Numbered from the stretch's first letter, positions 18,895 to 28,047 are shown. The stretch is DNA of 64,000 nucleotides from Rhodoblastus sp963736175 (GCA_963736175.1 CAVTNU010000009.1:46788-110787), one strand, 5' to 3'. Numbers and translations: made by a program. Notes: generated from the letters alone by a model not told the origin.

Positions 18895-19895
18895 TCGCCA
18901 AGCCGGCGCTTCAAAGTCTCGATGACGTCTTCGACGCACCGCCCTTCGGCGCGCGCGGCATAGGTCAGAGCCAGGCGATGTTTCAGCACCGGCGCGGCGA
19001 GCGCTTTCACGTCAGCCAGAGAAGGGGAAAGGCGCCCCTGCAGCAGGGCGCGCGCCCGACAGGCCAGCATCAGGGATTGCGCCGCGCGCGGTCCTGGTCC
19101 CCAGGCGACGGTTTTCGTCAGGGCGTCGTCGCCTTGCCCCGGCCGCGCCGCGCGCACGAGGTCGAGGATGGCTTCGACGATCGTCGCGCCGACCGGCATC
19201 ATCCGCACGAAGGTTTGAATCTCCATGAGTTCGGCGGCGGTCATGACGGCCGAAGGCGGCGTTTGCGCGCCGCCTGTCGTCTCGATGAGAATGCGCCGTT
19301 CGGCGTCCCTATCGGGATAGGGCACGTCGATTTGCATCAAGAAGCGGTCGAGCTGGGCTTCGGGCAGGGGATAGGTGCCTTCCTGCTCGAACGGGTTTTG
19401 CGTCGCCAGTACATGAAAGGGGCGCGGCAGATCGTAGCGCGCCCCGGCGATGGTCACATGATATTCTTGCATGGCCTGCAGCAAGGCCGACTGGGTGCGC
19501 GGGCTGGCGCGATTGATTTCGTCGGCCATCAGCAGTTGCGCGAAAATCGGGCCGGCGATGAAGCGAAAGGCGCGCCGGCGGTCCTTGGCCTCCTCCATCA
19601 CTTCCGAACCCAGGATGTCGGATGGCATCAGGTCGGGCGTGAATTGCACGCGATTGGCGTTCAGACCCAGCACAAGGCCGAGGGTTTCAACCAGCTTGGT
19701 CTTGGCCAGTCCGGGCGCGCCGACAAAAAGCGCGTGGCCGCCGGCGAGAATCGTCGCCAAGGCCTCTTCAACCACAACGTCCTGGCCGAAAATCGTCTTG
19801 CCGATCGCTACGCGCGCGGCGGCAAGCTTTTCCAGGGCGGCGTCGGCGCGGGCCGCCACGGCTTGTTCTTGCGCCCTGGGCGATTCTGCATTCAT
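18891..19895 (-). CDS. MoxR-family AAA+ ATPase
   Basis: The 334-aa protein is a MoxR-type AAA+ chaperone ATPase. It has Walker A GAPGLAKTK, Walker B LLMADEINR, the sensor-1 region ATQNPFEQEGTYPLPEAQLDRF and a C-terminal lid. MoxR proteins are thought to mature or insert cofactors into partner complexes, classically methanol dehydrogenase in methylotrophs, but many non-methylotrophs carry them. It is first in a four-gene operon with DUF58, DUF4159 and amidotransferase-like genes, each overlapping or nearly abutting the next. A divergent DUF1285 operon starts at 20069. Confidence 0.92.
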   Translation of the reverse strand: MNAESPRAQEQAVAARADAALEKLAAARVAIGKTIFGQDVVVEEALATILAGGHALFVGAPGLAKTKLVETLGLVLGLNANRVQFTPDLMPSDILGSEVMEEAKDRRRAFRFIAGPIFAQLLMADEINRASPRTQSALLQAMQEYHVTIAGARYDLPRPFHVLATQNPFEQEGTYPLPEAQLDRFLMQIDVPYPDRDAERRILIETTGGAQTPPSAVMTAAELMEIQTFVRMMPVGATIVEAILDLVRAARPGQGDDALTKTVAWGPGPRAAQSLMLACRARALLQGRLSPSLADVKALAAPVLKHRLALTYAARAEGRCVEDVIETLKRRLGE

Positions 19896-20068
19896 GCCCG
19901 AAATTCTCCGTGTACGCTCGCCCGATGACGAATTTGACGATTTTGGCTACACTATCGCCTCGGCACGCCAAGGCATAGCAGGTCCAGAGCACACGGGGAT
20001 GGAATGGCCAGAATAAGGCGCGCGCCGGACAATTTCGCAACGCCTGGCGGCAAGACAGGTTCAATCGT

Positions 20069-20665
20069 TTGGTGATCAAGGCGACCAGCGGGCCGCAGGG
20101 CCTCGAGCAATTCGCCGCCGCCGCCGGCGCCTTCAAGGCGCGTGGTCCGGCTCCGGTTCACTTGTGGAATCCGCCGTTCTGCGGCGATATCGATATGCGG
20201 ATCGCCCGCGACGGAACCTGGTTCTACGCCGGCTCGCCGATCGGCCGGCCGGCCCTGGTGCGGCTGTTTTCATCAATCCTGCGCAAGGATGACGATCGCT
20301 ATGTGCTGGTGACGCCGGTCGAACGCGTCGGAGTCATGGTCGAGGACGCGCCTTTTCTCGGAGTTGAACTGCAGGTCGAAAACAGGGCTGGCACGCGGAT
20401 TTTGCGGTTTCGCACCAATGTCGACGATTGGGTCGAAGTCTCGGCGCAAAATCCCCTGCGCTTCGAACCAGGCGAATTGGGCGGACTGAAACCTTACGTC
20501 CTGGTGCGCGGCGATCTGTGGGCTCTAGTCAGCCGCGCCTTGTTTTACGATCTGGTCGAACTGGGCGAAACGCGCGAAGTCGGCGGCGAAACCCTGTTCG
20601 GGGTCGTCTCGAACGGCGTCTTTTTCGCCATGGCGCCGGCGCGCGATATCGGGATGGGGTCATGA
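20069..20665 (+). CDS. DUF1285 protein
   Basis: The 198-aa protein matches DUF1285 through HLWNPPFCGDIDMRIARDG and WFYAGSPIGRPALVRLFSSI, followed by the region around YVLVTPVERVGVMVEDAPFL. Function is unknown. The start is uncertain because TTG (20069) and GTG (20072) are adjacent and the ribosome-binding site is weak. It overlaps the NUDIX gene by 4 nt. The order DUF1285-NUDIX-DUF6111-cca opposite a moxR block recurs in Hyphomicrobiales and is good taxonomic context. Confidence 0.85.
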   Translation: MVIKATSGPQGLEQFAAAAGAFKARGPAPVHLWNPPFCGDIDMRIARDGTWFYAGSPIGRPALVRLFSSILRKDDDRYVLVTPVERVGVMVEDAPFLGVELQVENRAGTRILRFRTNVDDWVEVSAQNPLRFEPGELGGLKPYVLVRGDLWALVSRALFYDLVELGETREVGGETLFGVVSNGVFFAMAPARDIGMGS

Positions 20666-21315
20666 ACGCTCCGCCTCATGCGCAGAATGCGGCGACGGCC
20701 GATTTCCTCGATCGCGCGCGCGCCCGGCTGGCGCACGATTGGCCGGACGGCATGTTCGATCCGGGCGCTGTTCCCGACAGAGGCGATCATCAGCTCAACC
20801 CCGCATTCGCGCCGCAATCGGTCGCGGCCAAGCCGGCGGCGGTGCTGGTGCCGGTCGTGGCCCATCCCGACGCGCCGACGATATTGTTGACGCAAAGGGC
20901 CAGCGCGCTGCGGGTTCATTCGGGGCAGATCGCCTTCCCCGGAGGCAAGATCGACCCCCGGGAAACGCCGCTCGACGCCGCCTTGCGGGAAACGGAAGAA
21001 GAAATCGGTCTGATGCGCGCCCATGTGGCCGTGCTCGGGCGGCTCGATCCCTATCAGACGGGCACCGGCTTTCGCATCCTGCCAATCGTCGGCTTGGTCA
21101 AGCCGCCCCTCGCCCTGTCGATCAATCGCGACGAGGTGGACGAAACATTCGAGACGCCTCTGGCGTTTTTGATGAATCCGGCCAACCACCAGAAGCATAG
21201 CCGGCGCTGGCAGGGCGCCATGCGCAGCTTCTACGCCATGCCTTATGGCGAGCGCTACATATGGGGGGCGACCGCGGGAATCCTTCGCAATCTTTATGAA
21301 AAGCTTTATCTTTGA
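20662..21315 (+). CDS. CoA pyrophosphatase-type NUDIX hydrolase
   Basis: The 217-aa protein has the complete NUDIX box, seen as GGKIDPRETPLDAALRETEE followed by EIGL. It is preceded by LLTQRASALRVHSGQIAFPG, the extra motif of CoA/acyl-CoA pyrophosphatases (NudL/PCD1 group). It probably cleaves CoA or its derivatives to phosphopantetheine and 3',5'-ADP. The start at 20662 overlaps the DUF1285 stop (ATGA); a longer open frame upstream (from 20428) is only a shadow of DUF1285. A 30-bp repeat remnant lies between this gene and pap. Confidence 0.9.
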   Translation: MNAPPHAQNAATADFLDRARARLAHDWPDGMFDPGAVPDRGDHQLNPAFAPQSVAAKPAAVLVPVVAHPDAPTILLTQRASALRVHSGQIAFPGGKIDPRETPLDAALRETEEEIGLMRAHVAVLGRLDPYQTGTGFRILPIVGLVKPPLALSINRDEVDETFETPLAFLMNPANHQKHSRRWQGAMRSFYAMPYGERYIWGATAGILRNLYEKLYL

Positions 21316-21336
21316 GGCGACAAGACACGCCTTCGC

Positions 21337-21370
21337 TAGAGCTGGCTCCATATGAAAGCAACCTGCTCTA
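21337..21370. repeat. Short derivative of the MITE-like terminal repeat
   Basis: Between TA dinucleotides at 21337-21338 and 21369-21370 lie 30 bp that start GAGC, end GCTC, and contain TCCATATGAAAGCAACCTGC. This is the terminal repeat of the element at 1230-1425 with one mismatch. It looks like an internally deleted element reduced to one terminus plus 4 bp of the other. It sits 16 bp upstream of the pap ATG. Confidence 0.65.
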
Positions 21371-21386
21371 GAGATCGGGAGTTGAT

Positions 21387-22886
21387 ATGTTCGATTCTGT
21401 GAACTTGCCGCACCGGCTCAGCGACAAGGCTTTCGAAAAAGCCGCCAGGCCGCTGCGCGAGAAACTGCTCGACGCGCAGTTCGACCTGGCCCAGCGCAAG
21501 AACAAGACTTTGCTGGTCTTGCTCAACGGCTCGGACGGCGCCGGCAAAGGCGAAATCCTGAATCACATCTATGAATGGCTCGACGATCATTACCTGGAAA
21601 CGCTGTCCTATGGCGCGCCGAGCCAGGAGGAGGCTTCGCGCCCGCCCGAATGGCGATATTGGCGCGATATGCCGGCCAAGGGACGCATAGGACTGATGCT
21701 GGGCTCCTGGCATCATCGCATTCTGCGCGCTCGCGCTCTGGGAGAACTCGGCCGCAACGAATTCGCCGCGGCGCTCGCCGAGATCAATCGCCTTGAGGAA
21801 ATGCTGACGCTGGAGGGCGTCGTCCTCGTCAAGATCTGGCTGCATATGGACGACAAGGAAGCACGCCGCCGTTTGAAAAAAGTTCGCGAGCAGGGCGGCG
21901 CGCAACGTCACGCCACCGTCATCGAGTGGGACGCTATCAAGACCGCGAAGGCGCGCGCGCGCTTTCGCCGCGCGGCGCTCGAACTTGTCGAGGAAACCTC
22001 GACCGGCCCGGCGCCATGGGCTCTTGTCGCCGCCGCGGACAAAAATTACCGGAATGTCGCGGTCGCCGAAGTGTTGTTGCAGGCGCTCGAACGGGCGCAC
22101 GCCGAGAGCTCGCAAGCAAAGGCCGTCATTGGCGCTAAACGTCCGGTGACCGAAAGCGCCATCGCGCCCGACAAGGTCAATCTGATTTCCGCGCTCGACA
22201 TGAAACGCCGGCTCAACGCCCATGTTTATGCGCGCGAGTTGCGCCAGTTGCAGACGCGCCTTTCGGAGTTGACGACCGGCGAAGATTTCAAGCGGCGCGG
22301 TCTCGTTCTGGTGTTCGAGGGCAATGACGCCGCCGGTAAGGGCGGCGCGATTCGCCGCGTGCGCGCCGCGCTCGATCCGCGCCGTTTTCGCGTTCACGGC
22401 GCCGCCGCGCCGACCGAAGAAGAGCGCGCGCGTCCCTATCTGTGGCGTTTCTGGCGCAATATGCCGCGCCTGGGCGACACCGCCATTTTCGACCGCAGCT
22501 GGTACGGCCGGGTGCTGGTCGAACGCGTCGAGGGATTTTGCTCACAAGACGACTGGATGCGCGCCTATGCCGAGATCGACGATTTCGAGCGCCAATTGCA
22601 TCGCGCCGGGCTGCTGGTGATCAAATGCTGGCTGGCGATCAGCAAGGAAGAGCAGATCGCCCGGTTCGACGCGCGTCAGGCCCTCGCCATAAAACGCTAC
22701 AAGATCACGCCGGAGGACTGGCGTAACCGCGACAAGTGGATCGAATATGAGGAAGCGGCCTGCGAAATGATCGACCGCACCGGTTCGCATCATGCGCCCT
22801 GGACCCTGATCGAGGCCAATGACAAGAAGTTCGCGCGCGTGAAGGTTCTCACGACGATCGTCGAGCGGCTCGAAGCCGCGCTTTGA
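21387..22886 (+). CDS. pap: Polyphosphate:AMP phosphotransferase (tandem PPK2 domains)
   Basis: The 499-aa protein contains two PPK2 domains in tandem, the layout of class II PPK2 (PAP), which transfers phosphate from polyphosphate to AMP to make ADP. Each domain has a P-loop: GSDGAGKGE (48-56) and GNDAAGKGG (312-320). The second domain has the full lid-region signature FDRSWYGRVLVERVEGF, while the first has the degenerate GSWHHRIL. In the family the C-terminal domain carries activity, which fits. GGGAG-like Shine-Dalgarno sequence precedes the ATG. The gene sits between the NUDIX and DUF6111 genes in an otherwise conserved order, so it may be an insertion into that block. Confidence 0.92.
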   Translation: MFDSVNLPHRLSDKAFEKAARPLREKLLDAQFDLAQRKNKTLLVLLNGSDGAGKGEILNHIYEWLDDHYLETLSYGAPSQEEASRPPEWRYWRDMPAKGRIGLMLGSWHHRILRARALGELGRNEFAAALAEINRLEEMLTLEGVVLVKIWLHMDDKEARRRLKKVREQGGAQRHATVIEWDAIKTAKARARFRRAALELVEETSTGPAPWALVAAADKNYRNVAVAEVLLQALERAHAESSQAKAVIGAKRPVTESAIAPDKVNLISALDMKRRLNAHVYARELRQLQTRLSELTTGEDFKRRGLVLVFEGNDAAGKGGAIRRVRAALDPRRFRVHGAAAPTEEERARPYLWRFWRNMPRLGDTAIFDRSWYGRVLVERVEGFCSQDDWMRAYAEIDDFERQLHRAGLLVIKCWLAISKEEQIARFDARQALAIKRYKITPEDWRNRDKWIEYEEAACEMIDRTGSHHAPWTLIEANDKKFARVKVLTTIVERLEAAL

Positions 22887-22913
22887 GCCGTAAACCGGCG
22901 GAAGGATGTGTTG

Positions 22914-23171
22914 ATGGCGCGCGCGATTTTCGAAAGTCTCGGTTTTTTTCTGACGCCGTTTGTTCTTTACGCCCTGTTTCTGATCTATACGACGCGTCAT
23001 CCGCTCGCCTTCGCGTCCTGGTCGAAGACGTCGGTGGCGAATTTGGCGATCACCGGGCTGCTGCTGGCTATATTTGGCTTTGTCGTTTTCGGCCTGGAAA
23101 GCAGCGGGCGCGGCGCCTATGTGCCCGCCCATATCGAAAATGGTCGTTTGACGCCGGGACATTTGCAATGA
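22914..23171 (+). CDS. DUF6111 small membrane protein
   Basis: The 85-aa product has two hydrophobic segments (about 7-27 and 42-62) and the C-terminal GAYVPAHIENGRLTPG that marks DUF6111. ATG 22914 is preferred over GTG 22908 because GGAAGG (22900-22905) lies 8 nt upstream. Function is unknown. In Hyphomicrobiales it typically lies between the NUDIX gene and cca, as here. Confidence 0.8.
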   Translation: MARAIFESLGFFLTPFVLYALFLIYTTRHPLAFASWSKTSVANLAITGLLLAIFGFVVFGLESSGRGAYVPAHIENGRLTPGHLQ

Positions 23172-23216
23172 CGCGCCGGCCGCAACATCGGCGTCGTCGC
23201 ACAAGGCTTTCGCGCG

Positions 23217-24461
23217 ATGCCTGAACGGAATGAAGCCCTTGAACATTTGATCGCCGATCCGTGCGTGCGCAGACTCTTTGCCGCGCTGGACGGAAACGGC
23301 GAGGAGGTCCGCGTTGTCGGCGGCGCCGTGCGCAACGCCCTGTTGAGGGAAGAACATGACGACGTCGATCTGGCGACGACGGCGACGCCGGATGTGGTGG
23401 AGGCGCGCGCCAGGAAGGCCGGTCTGAAAGTCGTTCCGACCGGCGTCGAGTTTGGCTCCCTGACCCTTGTCGTCGACGGACGGCCGTTTGAAATCACCAG
23501 CCTGCGCGAGGACGTCGAGACCGACGGGCGACGCGCGCTCGTGCGCTTTGGCCGCGATTTCGCCGCCGACGCGTTGCGGCGTGATTTCACCATCAACGCC
23601 TTGAGCGTCGACGGGCGCGGAAAGCTTTACGATTACGTTGGCGGTATGGCTGACCTCAGCGCCCGCTCCGTTCGGTTCATCGGCGATCCCGGCCAGCGCA
23701 TCGCCGAGGATTATTTGCGTATCCTGCGCTTCTTTCGCTTCAGCGCGCGCTACGGCGGCGGCGAACTCGACCGCGATGGATTTCGCGCCTGTATCGCCGG
23801 CCGCGCCGGGCTCGACATCTTGTCGCGCGAGCGGATCGGGGCGGAGCTGCTCAAGCTTTTGGCCGCGCCACAGGCCGCCGGAACGGCGACGAAAATGGCC
23901 GACGCCGGGCTCCTTGGACCTTTGCTCGGTCTCGCGCCCTGGCCGGCGCGTTTGACGCGTCTTGAGGCGATCGAGACGGCGGGAAATCCGCCCGATCCGC
24001 TGTTGCGCCTTGCCGCGCTCGCCCTGCACGTCGAAGAGGACAGCGCGCGGCTGCAAAATTATCTGCGCCTTTCCAACGCGCAGACCGATCGACTTGCGAG
24101 GATGGCGGAGGCGCTTGCGTCCTGGCATGAGCTTGCCGGTCCGCCTGGCTACGGCCTGATGCGCGAAGCGCTGTTTCGCTATGGACGCACGGCGGCGCTT
24201 GACGCCTTGCGCCTGTTGCAGGCCGAAAACGGCGGCGTTCGCGACGCCGCCGAATTCGCCTCGGCGCGCGCGTTTTTACAGGATACGCCGGAGCCGAAGC
24301 TTCCGGTCTCCGGCGGCGATCTGTTGGCGCGCGGTTTTCGCGAAGGCGCGGGCATGGGGCGAGCGTTGAAACAATTGCAGGCGCTTTGGATCAGGGCCGG
24401 ATTTCCGGAAGATCCGCAAAGCTTGGCCCAGTTGATCGAGGAAGTGACCAAACCCATTTGA
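23217..24461 (+). CDS. cca: CCA tRNA nucleotidyltransferase / poly(A) polymerase family
   Basis: This enzyme adds or repairs the 3'-CCA end of tRNAs. The 414-aa protein has the class II nucleotidyltransferase head: VVGGAVRNAL with the metal-binding pair in DDVDLATTATP, then LRRDFTINAL and the nucleotide-selecting RIAEDYLRILRFFRFSARYG. A helical body follows. There is no HD domain. It is last in the DUF1285-NUDIX-pap-DUF6111 run. Assignment as a CCA-adding enzyme rests on synteny and the short length. Confidence 0.92.
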   Translation: MPERNEALEHLIADPCVRRLFAALDGNGEEVRVVGGAVRNALLREEHDDVDLATTATPDVVEARARKAGLKVVPTGVEFGSLTLVVDGRPFEITSLREDVETDGRRALVRFGRDFAADALRRDFTINALSVDGRGKLYDYVGGMADLSARSVRFIGDPGQRIAEDYLRILRFFRFSARYGGGELDRDGFRACIAGRAGLDILSRERIGAELLKLLAAPQAAGTATKMADAGLLGPLLGLAPWPARLTRLEAIETAGNPPDPLLRLAALALHVEEDSARLQNYLRLSNAQTDRLARMAEALASWHELAGPPGYGLMREALFRYGRTAALDALRLLQAENGGVRDAAEFASARAFLQDTPEPKLPVSGGDLLARGFREGAGMGRALKQLQALWIRAGFPEDPQSLAQLIEEVTKPI

Positions 24462-24534
24462 GCAGCGCGGCTGTCAAAATCGTCGCTTCTGCGTTAGCGT
24501 GTCGCCAAGGACAGGCCGCCTGTTGGAGTTGCGT

Positions 24535-24795
24535 ATGGCCTTCGATCGTGAAAATCCCGCCGATCTTGCGGCGCGTCTGGCCAAGCGGACCAGCCGCCAA
24601 GGCCAGATCAGCCGCCCCGCCGACGGGTGGCGGCGGGAGACTTTCGTGTTGGAGCGCCTCGCCGCGCGCGAGAAGGCGCGGCAATGGTTCAAGGACTTTC
24701 CGAAGGCCGCCTATATGACCGAAATCGAATTCTGGCGGGAGCTGGACGACGGGCGTATCGAATTCACCATGCGCCGTCTGCCCAGCGCGGATTAG
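24535..24795 (+). CDS. Conserved-looking small protein of unknown function (86 aa)
   Basis: The ATG at 24535 has GGAG 8 nt upstream and opens an 86-codon frame. The product has ordinary globular composition: an Arg/Ala-rich first half, then LERLAAREKARQWFKDFPKA and a C-terminal FWRELDDGRIEFTMRRL. I do not recognise a family. It is monocistronic in appearance, between cca and the convergent TPM/lemA operon. It is probably a real gene but could be shorter. Confidence 0.55.
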   Translation: MAFDRENPADLAARLAKRTSRQGQISRPADGWRRETFVLERLAAREKARQWFKDFPKAAYMTEIEFWRELDDGRIEFTMRRLPSAD

Positions 24796-24827
24796 CCGGC
24801 CTCCCGGTCGCCGGGATTATCGCCTCG

Positions 24828-25436
24828 TCAGGGCAGAACGACCATCGCGTCCGGCAAGGTGTTGGCGCCGCCGTCCGGCGGAGCCTTCTTGCCCAGAATA
24901 TCGCCGCAGGTCTCGATTGCCGCGACAAAGCCGTCGGCGATGCGGTTCTGACGCATGGGTTCGACCAGCGCGGCGATGACGGGGCGCCATTCCTCCTCGC
25001 GCACCTTGCCGTCAAGGCCTTCGTCGGCGATGACGCGCGCATAGCGCTCGGCTAGGGACACGTAGATGAGAACACCCATCCGGTTGGCCGTATGGGTGAG
25101 GCCCCGGATGTAGAATTGTTCTGTCGCGGCGCGAAACGCGTTCTGCCGTTTCAGTTTGCCCGGCGTGAGGAGGCGCGCGACAGGCGCCTGGGAAAACAGC
25201 GCGAAACCGATGATGAACAACAGGAGCTGACTCAGGAATATCCATTGCGCCGGCCAATGCGTGAAGGCGATCAGCGGCCAGGGCGCAACCAGCGCCAACG
25301 TCGCGGCGAAAAGCGCCGAACCGGAACGGAAATCGGACGAGTCCCGCGCCAGCACGCAAACGATCTGCGCCGCCGTCCGGGACTCGGCCGCCTGAACCGC
25401 CTGCGCTATGCGCTGCCGGTCTTGCGTGGAAATCAT
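24828..25436 (-). CDS. TPM-domain membrane protein (COG3762 type)
   Basis: The 202-aa protein starts at ATG 25436, which overlaps the stop of the preceding TPM gene (ATGA). A longer frame upstream is an Arg-rich shadow of that gene's glycine tail. The protein opens with a TPM-like segment (DRQRIAQAVQAAESRTAAQI), has two membrane helices (about 45-85), and ends with a second TPM half (MGVLIYVSLAERYARVIADE). It is the third gene of a lemA-TPM-TPM operon. The family's role is unclear. Confidence 0.82.
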   Translation of the reverse strand: MISTQDRQRIAQAVQAAESRTAAQIVCVLARDSSDFRSGSALFAATLALVAPWPLIAFTHWPAQWIFLSQLLLFIIGFALFSQAPVARLLTPGKLKRQNAFRAATEQFYIRGLTHTANRMGVLIYVSLAERYARVIADEGLDGKVREEEWRPVIAALVEPMRQNRIADGFVAAIETCGDILGKKAPPDGGANTLPDAMVVLP

Positions 25437-26257
25437 CACCAATCTCCCGATGCGCCGCCGCCGCCGGACGAGCCGCCGCCGCCGCCAAAGCCGCCTCCGT
25501 CGAACCCGCCACCGCCGCCGCCGAAGCCGCCGCCCCAGCCCGGACCGGGAATGAAAATCGTCGGCCCGCCTCGCCCGACATAGCCGCCGGAGCGGCCATT
25601 GCGATTGATCCACGATAAGATCAGCATGATGGCGAAGAACACCAGGAACGGCAGCAAATAATCAAACAGGGTCTGCGGGGCGTCCGGCCGCAACTCCGGC
25701 CGCTTGCCCCATTCACTGGAATCGGTGGTCAGGATCGTGATGACGTCGTCGACGCCGCGCGTTATCCCGCCGGCGAAATCGCCGGCCTTGAATCGCGGGG
25801 CGATGGCGTTGACGATCACCACTTTGGACAGGGCGTCGGTCAAAACGTCTTCAAGCCCGTAGCCGACTTCGATGCGCACGCGCTTCTCGTTCGGCGCGAC
25901 GATCAGCAGGACGCCGTTGTTCTTGGTCTTTTCGCCAAGCCCCCAACGCCGGAACAGCGCATTCGCGTAAGGCTCGATCTCCTGCCCCTGCAAGGACGAA
26001 ATCGTGGCGACGACAAACTGAATGCCGGACTTCTGCTCCAGCGTCGCGAGTTTGGTTTCGATCGCGCTTTTGTCGGCGGCGGGCAGGAGATTGGCCTGAT
26101 CGACGACGCGGCCGCTCAAGGCCGGGAAGGTTAGCGCCTGCGCCAAAGCGGCGGGCGGCGCCAGGGCCAGAACGGCAAACGCCAGCGCCGCCAACAGGCG
26201 CGCGACAGGACGCCCCGCTTCAATTCTGCTGGCTTGCGCCGCCTGTCGCGCGTTCAT
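25436..26257 (-). CDS. TPM-domain protein with glycine-rich C-terminus (YgcG family)
   Basis: The 273-aa product has a signal peptide (about 1-39, ending near ALAQA) and a TPM domain (about 45-175, with LPAADKSAIETKLATLEQKS and VRIEVGYGLEDVLTDALS). A transmembrane helix at about 205-225 is followed by a tail made almost wholly of Gly/Ser (GGGFGGGGGGFDGGGFGGGG) ending ASGDW. TPM_phosphatase proteins are anchored in the membrane with the TPM domain outside. It starts 1 nt after the lemA stop region, so lemA and the two TPM genes form one operon. Confidence 0.88.
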   Translation of the reverse strand: MNARQAAQASRIEAGRPVARLLAALAFAVLALAPPAALAQALTFPALSGRVVDQANLLPAADKSAIETKLATLEQKSGIQFVVATISSLQGQEIEPYANALFRRWGLGEKTKNNGVLLIVAPNEKRVRIEVGYGLEDVLTDALSKVVIVNAIAPRFKAGDFAGGITRGVDDVITILTTDSSEWGKRPELRPDAPQTLFDYLLPFLVFFAIMLILSWINRNGRSGGYVGRGGPTIFIPGPGWGGGFGGGGGGFDGGGFGGGGGSSGGGGASGDW

Positions 26258-26258
26258 G

Positions 26259-26855
26259 TCAGAACTTGACCGTCGGCGGCGTCTGCGCGCTGTCGTTGGC
26301 CGAAAATTCCGCCATCGGATGCTTGCCGCGGAAGACGGTCATCGCCCAGATCATGCTGGGAAAGGTTTCCAGCGTCAGATTATAGTCGCGCACGGCGGCG
26401 ATATAATCGCGCCGCGCCACCGCGATGCGGTTTTCCGTGCCCTCCAGTTGGGACTGCAAGGCGAGAAAATTCTGGTTGGATTTCAAATCCGGGTAATTCT
26501 CGCTGACCGCGAGCAGGCGGCCGAGCGCGCCGGACAATTGGTTCTGCGCGTCCTGGAATTGTTTCATCTTGTCGGGATCGGTCAGTTGCGAGGCGTCGAT
26601 ATGCACCTGCGTCGCCTTGGCGCGCGCTTCGATCACGCCGATCAGCACATCCTTTTCCTGCTTGGCGTAGCCTTGCACCGTCGCCACCAGGTTGGGAATG
26701 AGGTCGGCGCGGCGCTGATAATCGTTCTGCACATCGGCCCAGCGGGCCTTGGCGGTTTCTTCCGCCGTGGGAATCGTATTGTAGCCGCAGGCCGAGACCG
26801 TGAGGCCCAACAGGGCGATTGCGACCAAATTCCTCAGGCGTTTTGCCACGACCAT
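26259..26855 (-). CDS. lemA: LemA family lipoprotein
   Basis: The 198-aa protein begins MVVAKRLRNLVAIALLGL and has a lipobox LTVSAC, so it is probably lipid-anchored. The LemA domain follows, with NDYQRRADLIPNLVATVQGY and a long helical bundle through NLTLETFPSMIWA. ATG 26855 has GGAAGG upstream and gives the lipoprotein signal; a start at 27053 would add an unrelated 66 residues. LemA with TPM proteins is a recurring gene set of uncertain function. Confidence 0.9.
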   Translation of the reverse strand: MVVAKRLRNLVAIALLGLTVSACGYNTIPTAEETAKARWADVQNDYQRRADLIPNLVATVQGYAKQEKDVLIGVIEARAKATQVHIDASQLTDPDKMKQFQDAQNQLSGALGRLLAVSENYPDLKSNQNFLALQSQLEGTENRIAVARRDYIAAVRDYNLTLETFPSMIWAMTVFRGKHPMAEFSANDSAQTPPTVKF

Positions 26856-27057
26856 CGTTCTATCCTTCCAATTTGAGCCAATTTTGCGAGAAGCGCGCCG
26901 GCTATTCACTAAACAGGCTCCGAAACGGCAAGACCGCAGGCGTCTCAATTCGCCGCCTCCAACCTTTCTTATGCCAGGCCAATGTAAAGGCGGGATGGCG
27001 CCGCCGCCAGAGCGCGGTTCGAAAAATCTCGCGAACGAATTCGGAATGATCACGCGC

Positions 27058-28047
27058 TCAGGCCGCTTCGTCGTTGATCGCCAACAGGATCTTGCCCTGC
27101 GCCTGGCGATTTTTCAGGACGTTGATCGCCGCTGCGATATCGGCCAACGGATAGACCGCCTGTACATGGGCCGACAGCTTGCCCTGCGCCGTCCATTCGA
27201 AAATCGTCTTCATATTGTCAAGATGAGCTTGCGGCTCGCGGCGGACGAAATCGCTCCAGAACACGCCGAGAATATCGCAACCTTTGAGCAGGGGGAGATT
27301 GAGCGGGATTTTCGGAATGTCGCCAGCGGCGAAACCGATGACGAGGTAGCGTCCCGCCCAGGAGATGGCGCGCAGCGCCTTTTCGCTATATTCGCCGCCG
27401 ATGGCGTCGTAAATGACGTCGACGCCATCGCCTCCGCTGAGGCTTTTCAAGCCGTCGCGCAAATCCTGCGCGGCGTAGTCGAGGCCTTCGCGGGCGCCAT
27501 GACGTCGAGCGAAAGCAACCTTGTCCTGGCTGGAAGCGCAGGCGATCACGCGAGCGCCGATCGCAGCGCCGATTTCGACCGCCGCCAGCCCTGCGCCGCC
27601 CGAAGCGCCAAGCACGGCGAGCGTTTCGCCGCTTTGCAGGCGCGCGCGCTGGCGCAAGGCGTGCATCGCCGTGCCATAGGTGATGAACAGCCCCGCCGCG
27701 CGATCGTCGTCGAGTTCGTCGGGGATGGGAACGAGGCTCCCTACAGGCGCCAGGATCAGACTGCGCGCCGCGCCGTTAGAGCAATAGCCGGCGACGCGCT
27801 GGCCAGCGGCGAAACCTTGAACGCCGTCGCCGACGGCGACGACCTTGCCGGCGAATTCTCCGCCGGGCGAAAAGGGCAGAGCGGGCTTGACCTGATATTT
27901 GTTTTCGATGATGAGGCTGTCGAAAAAATTCAAGCCGATCCGGCTGGGCGCGACGAGAATTTCGCCCGGCCCAGGTTCGGGATCGGCGAGCGTTTCCAGC
28001 ACCAGTTGTTCGGGCGGCCCGAAAGCCTTGCAAAGAGCGGCGATCAT
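27058..28047 (-). CDS. NADPH:quinone oxidoreductase-type zinc-independent MDR protein
   Basis: The 329-aa protein belongs to the medium-chain dehydrogenase/reductase superfamily, quinone oxidoreductase group. It has an N-terminal GroES-like domain (about 1-125, with PGPGEILVAPSRIGLNFFD and PGGEFAGKVVAVGDGVQGF) and a Rossmann domain with VLGASGGAGLAAVEIGAA. No structural zinc cysteine cluster is visible. ATG 28047 is chosen because it gives the family's usual N-terminus (MIAALCKAFGPP). It is divergent from the IalB-like gene, with a perfect palindrome between them. The substrate is unknown. Confidence 0.85.
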   Translation of the reverse strand: MIAALCKAFGPPEQLVLETLADPEPGPGEILVAPSRIGLNFFDSLIIENKYQVKPALPFSPGGEFAGKVVAVGDGVQGFAAGQRVAGYCSNGAARSLILAPVGSLVPIPDELDDDRAAGLFITYGTAMHALRQRARLQSGETLAVLGASGGAGLAAVEIGAAIGARVIACASSQDKVAFARRHGAREGLDYAAQDLRDGLKSLSGGDGVDVIYDAIGGEYSEKALRAISWAGRYLVIGFAAGDIPKIPLNLPLLKGCDILGVFWSDFVRREPQAHLDNMKTIFEWTAQGKLSAHVQAVYPLADIAAAINVLKNRQAQGKILLAINDEAA

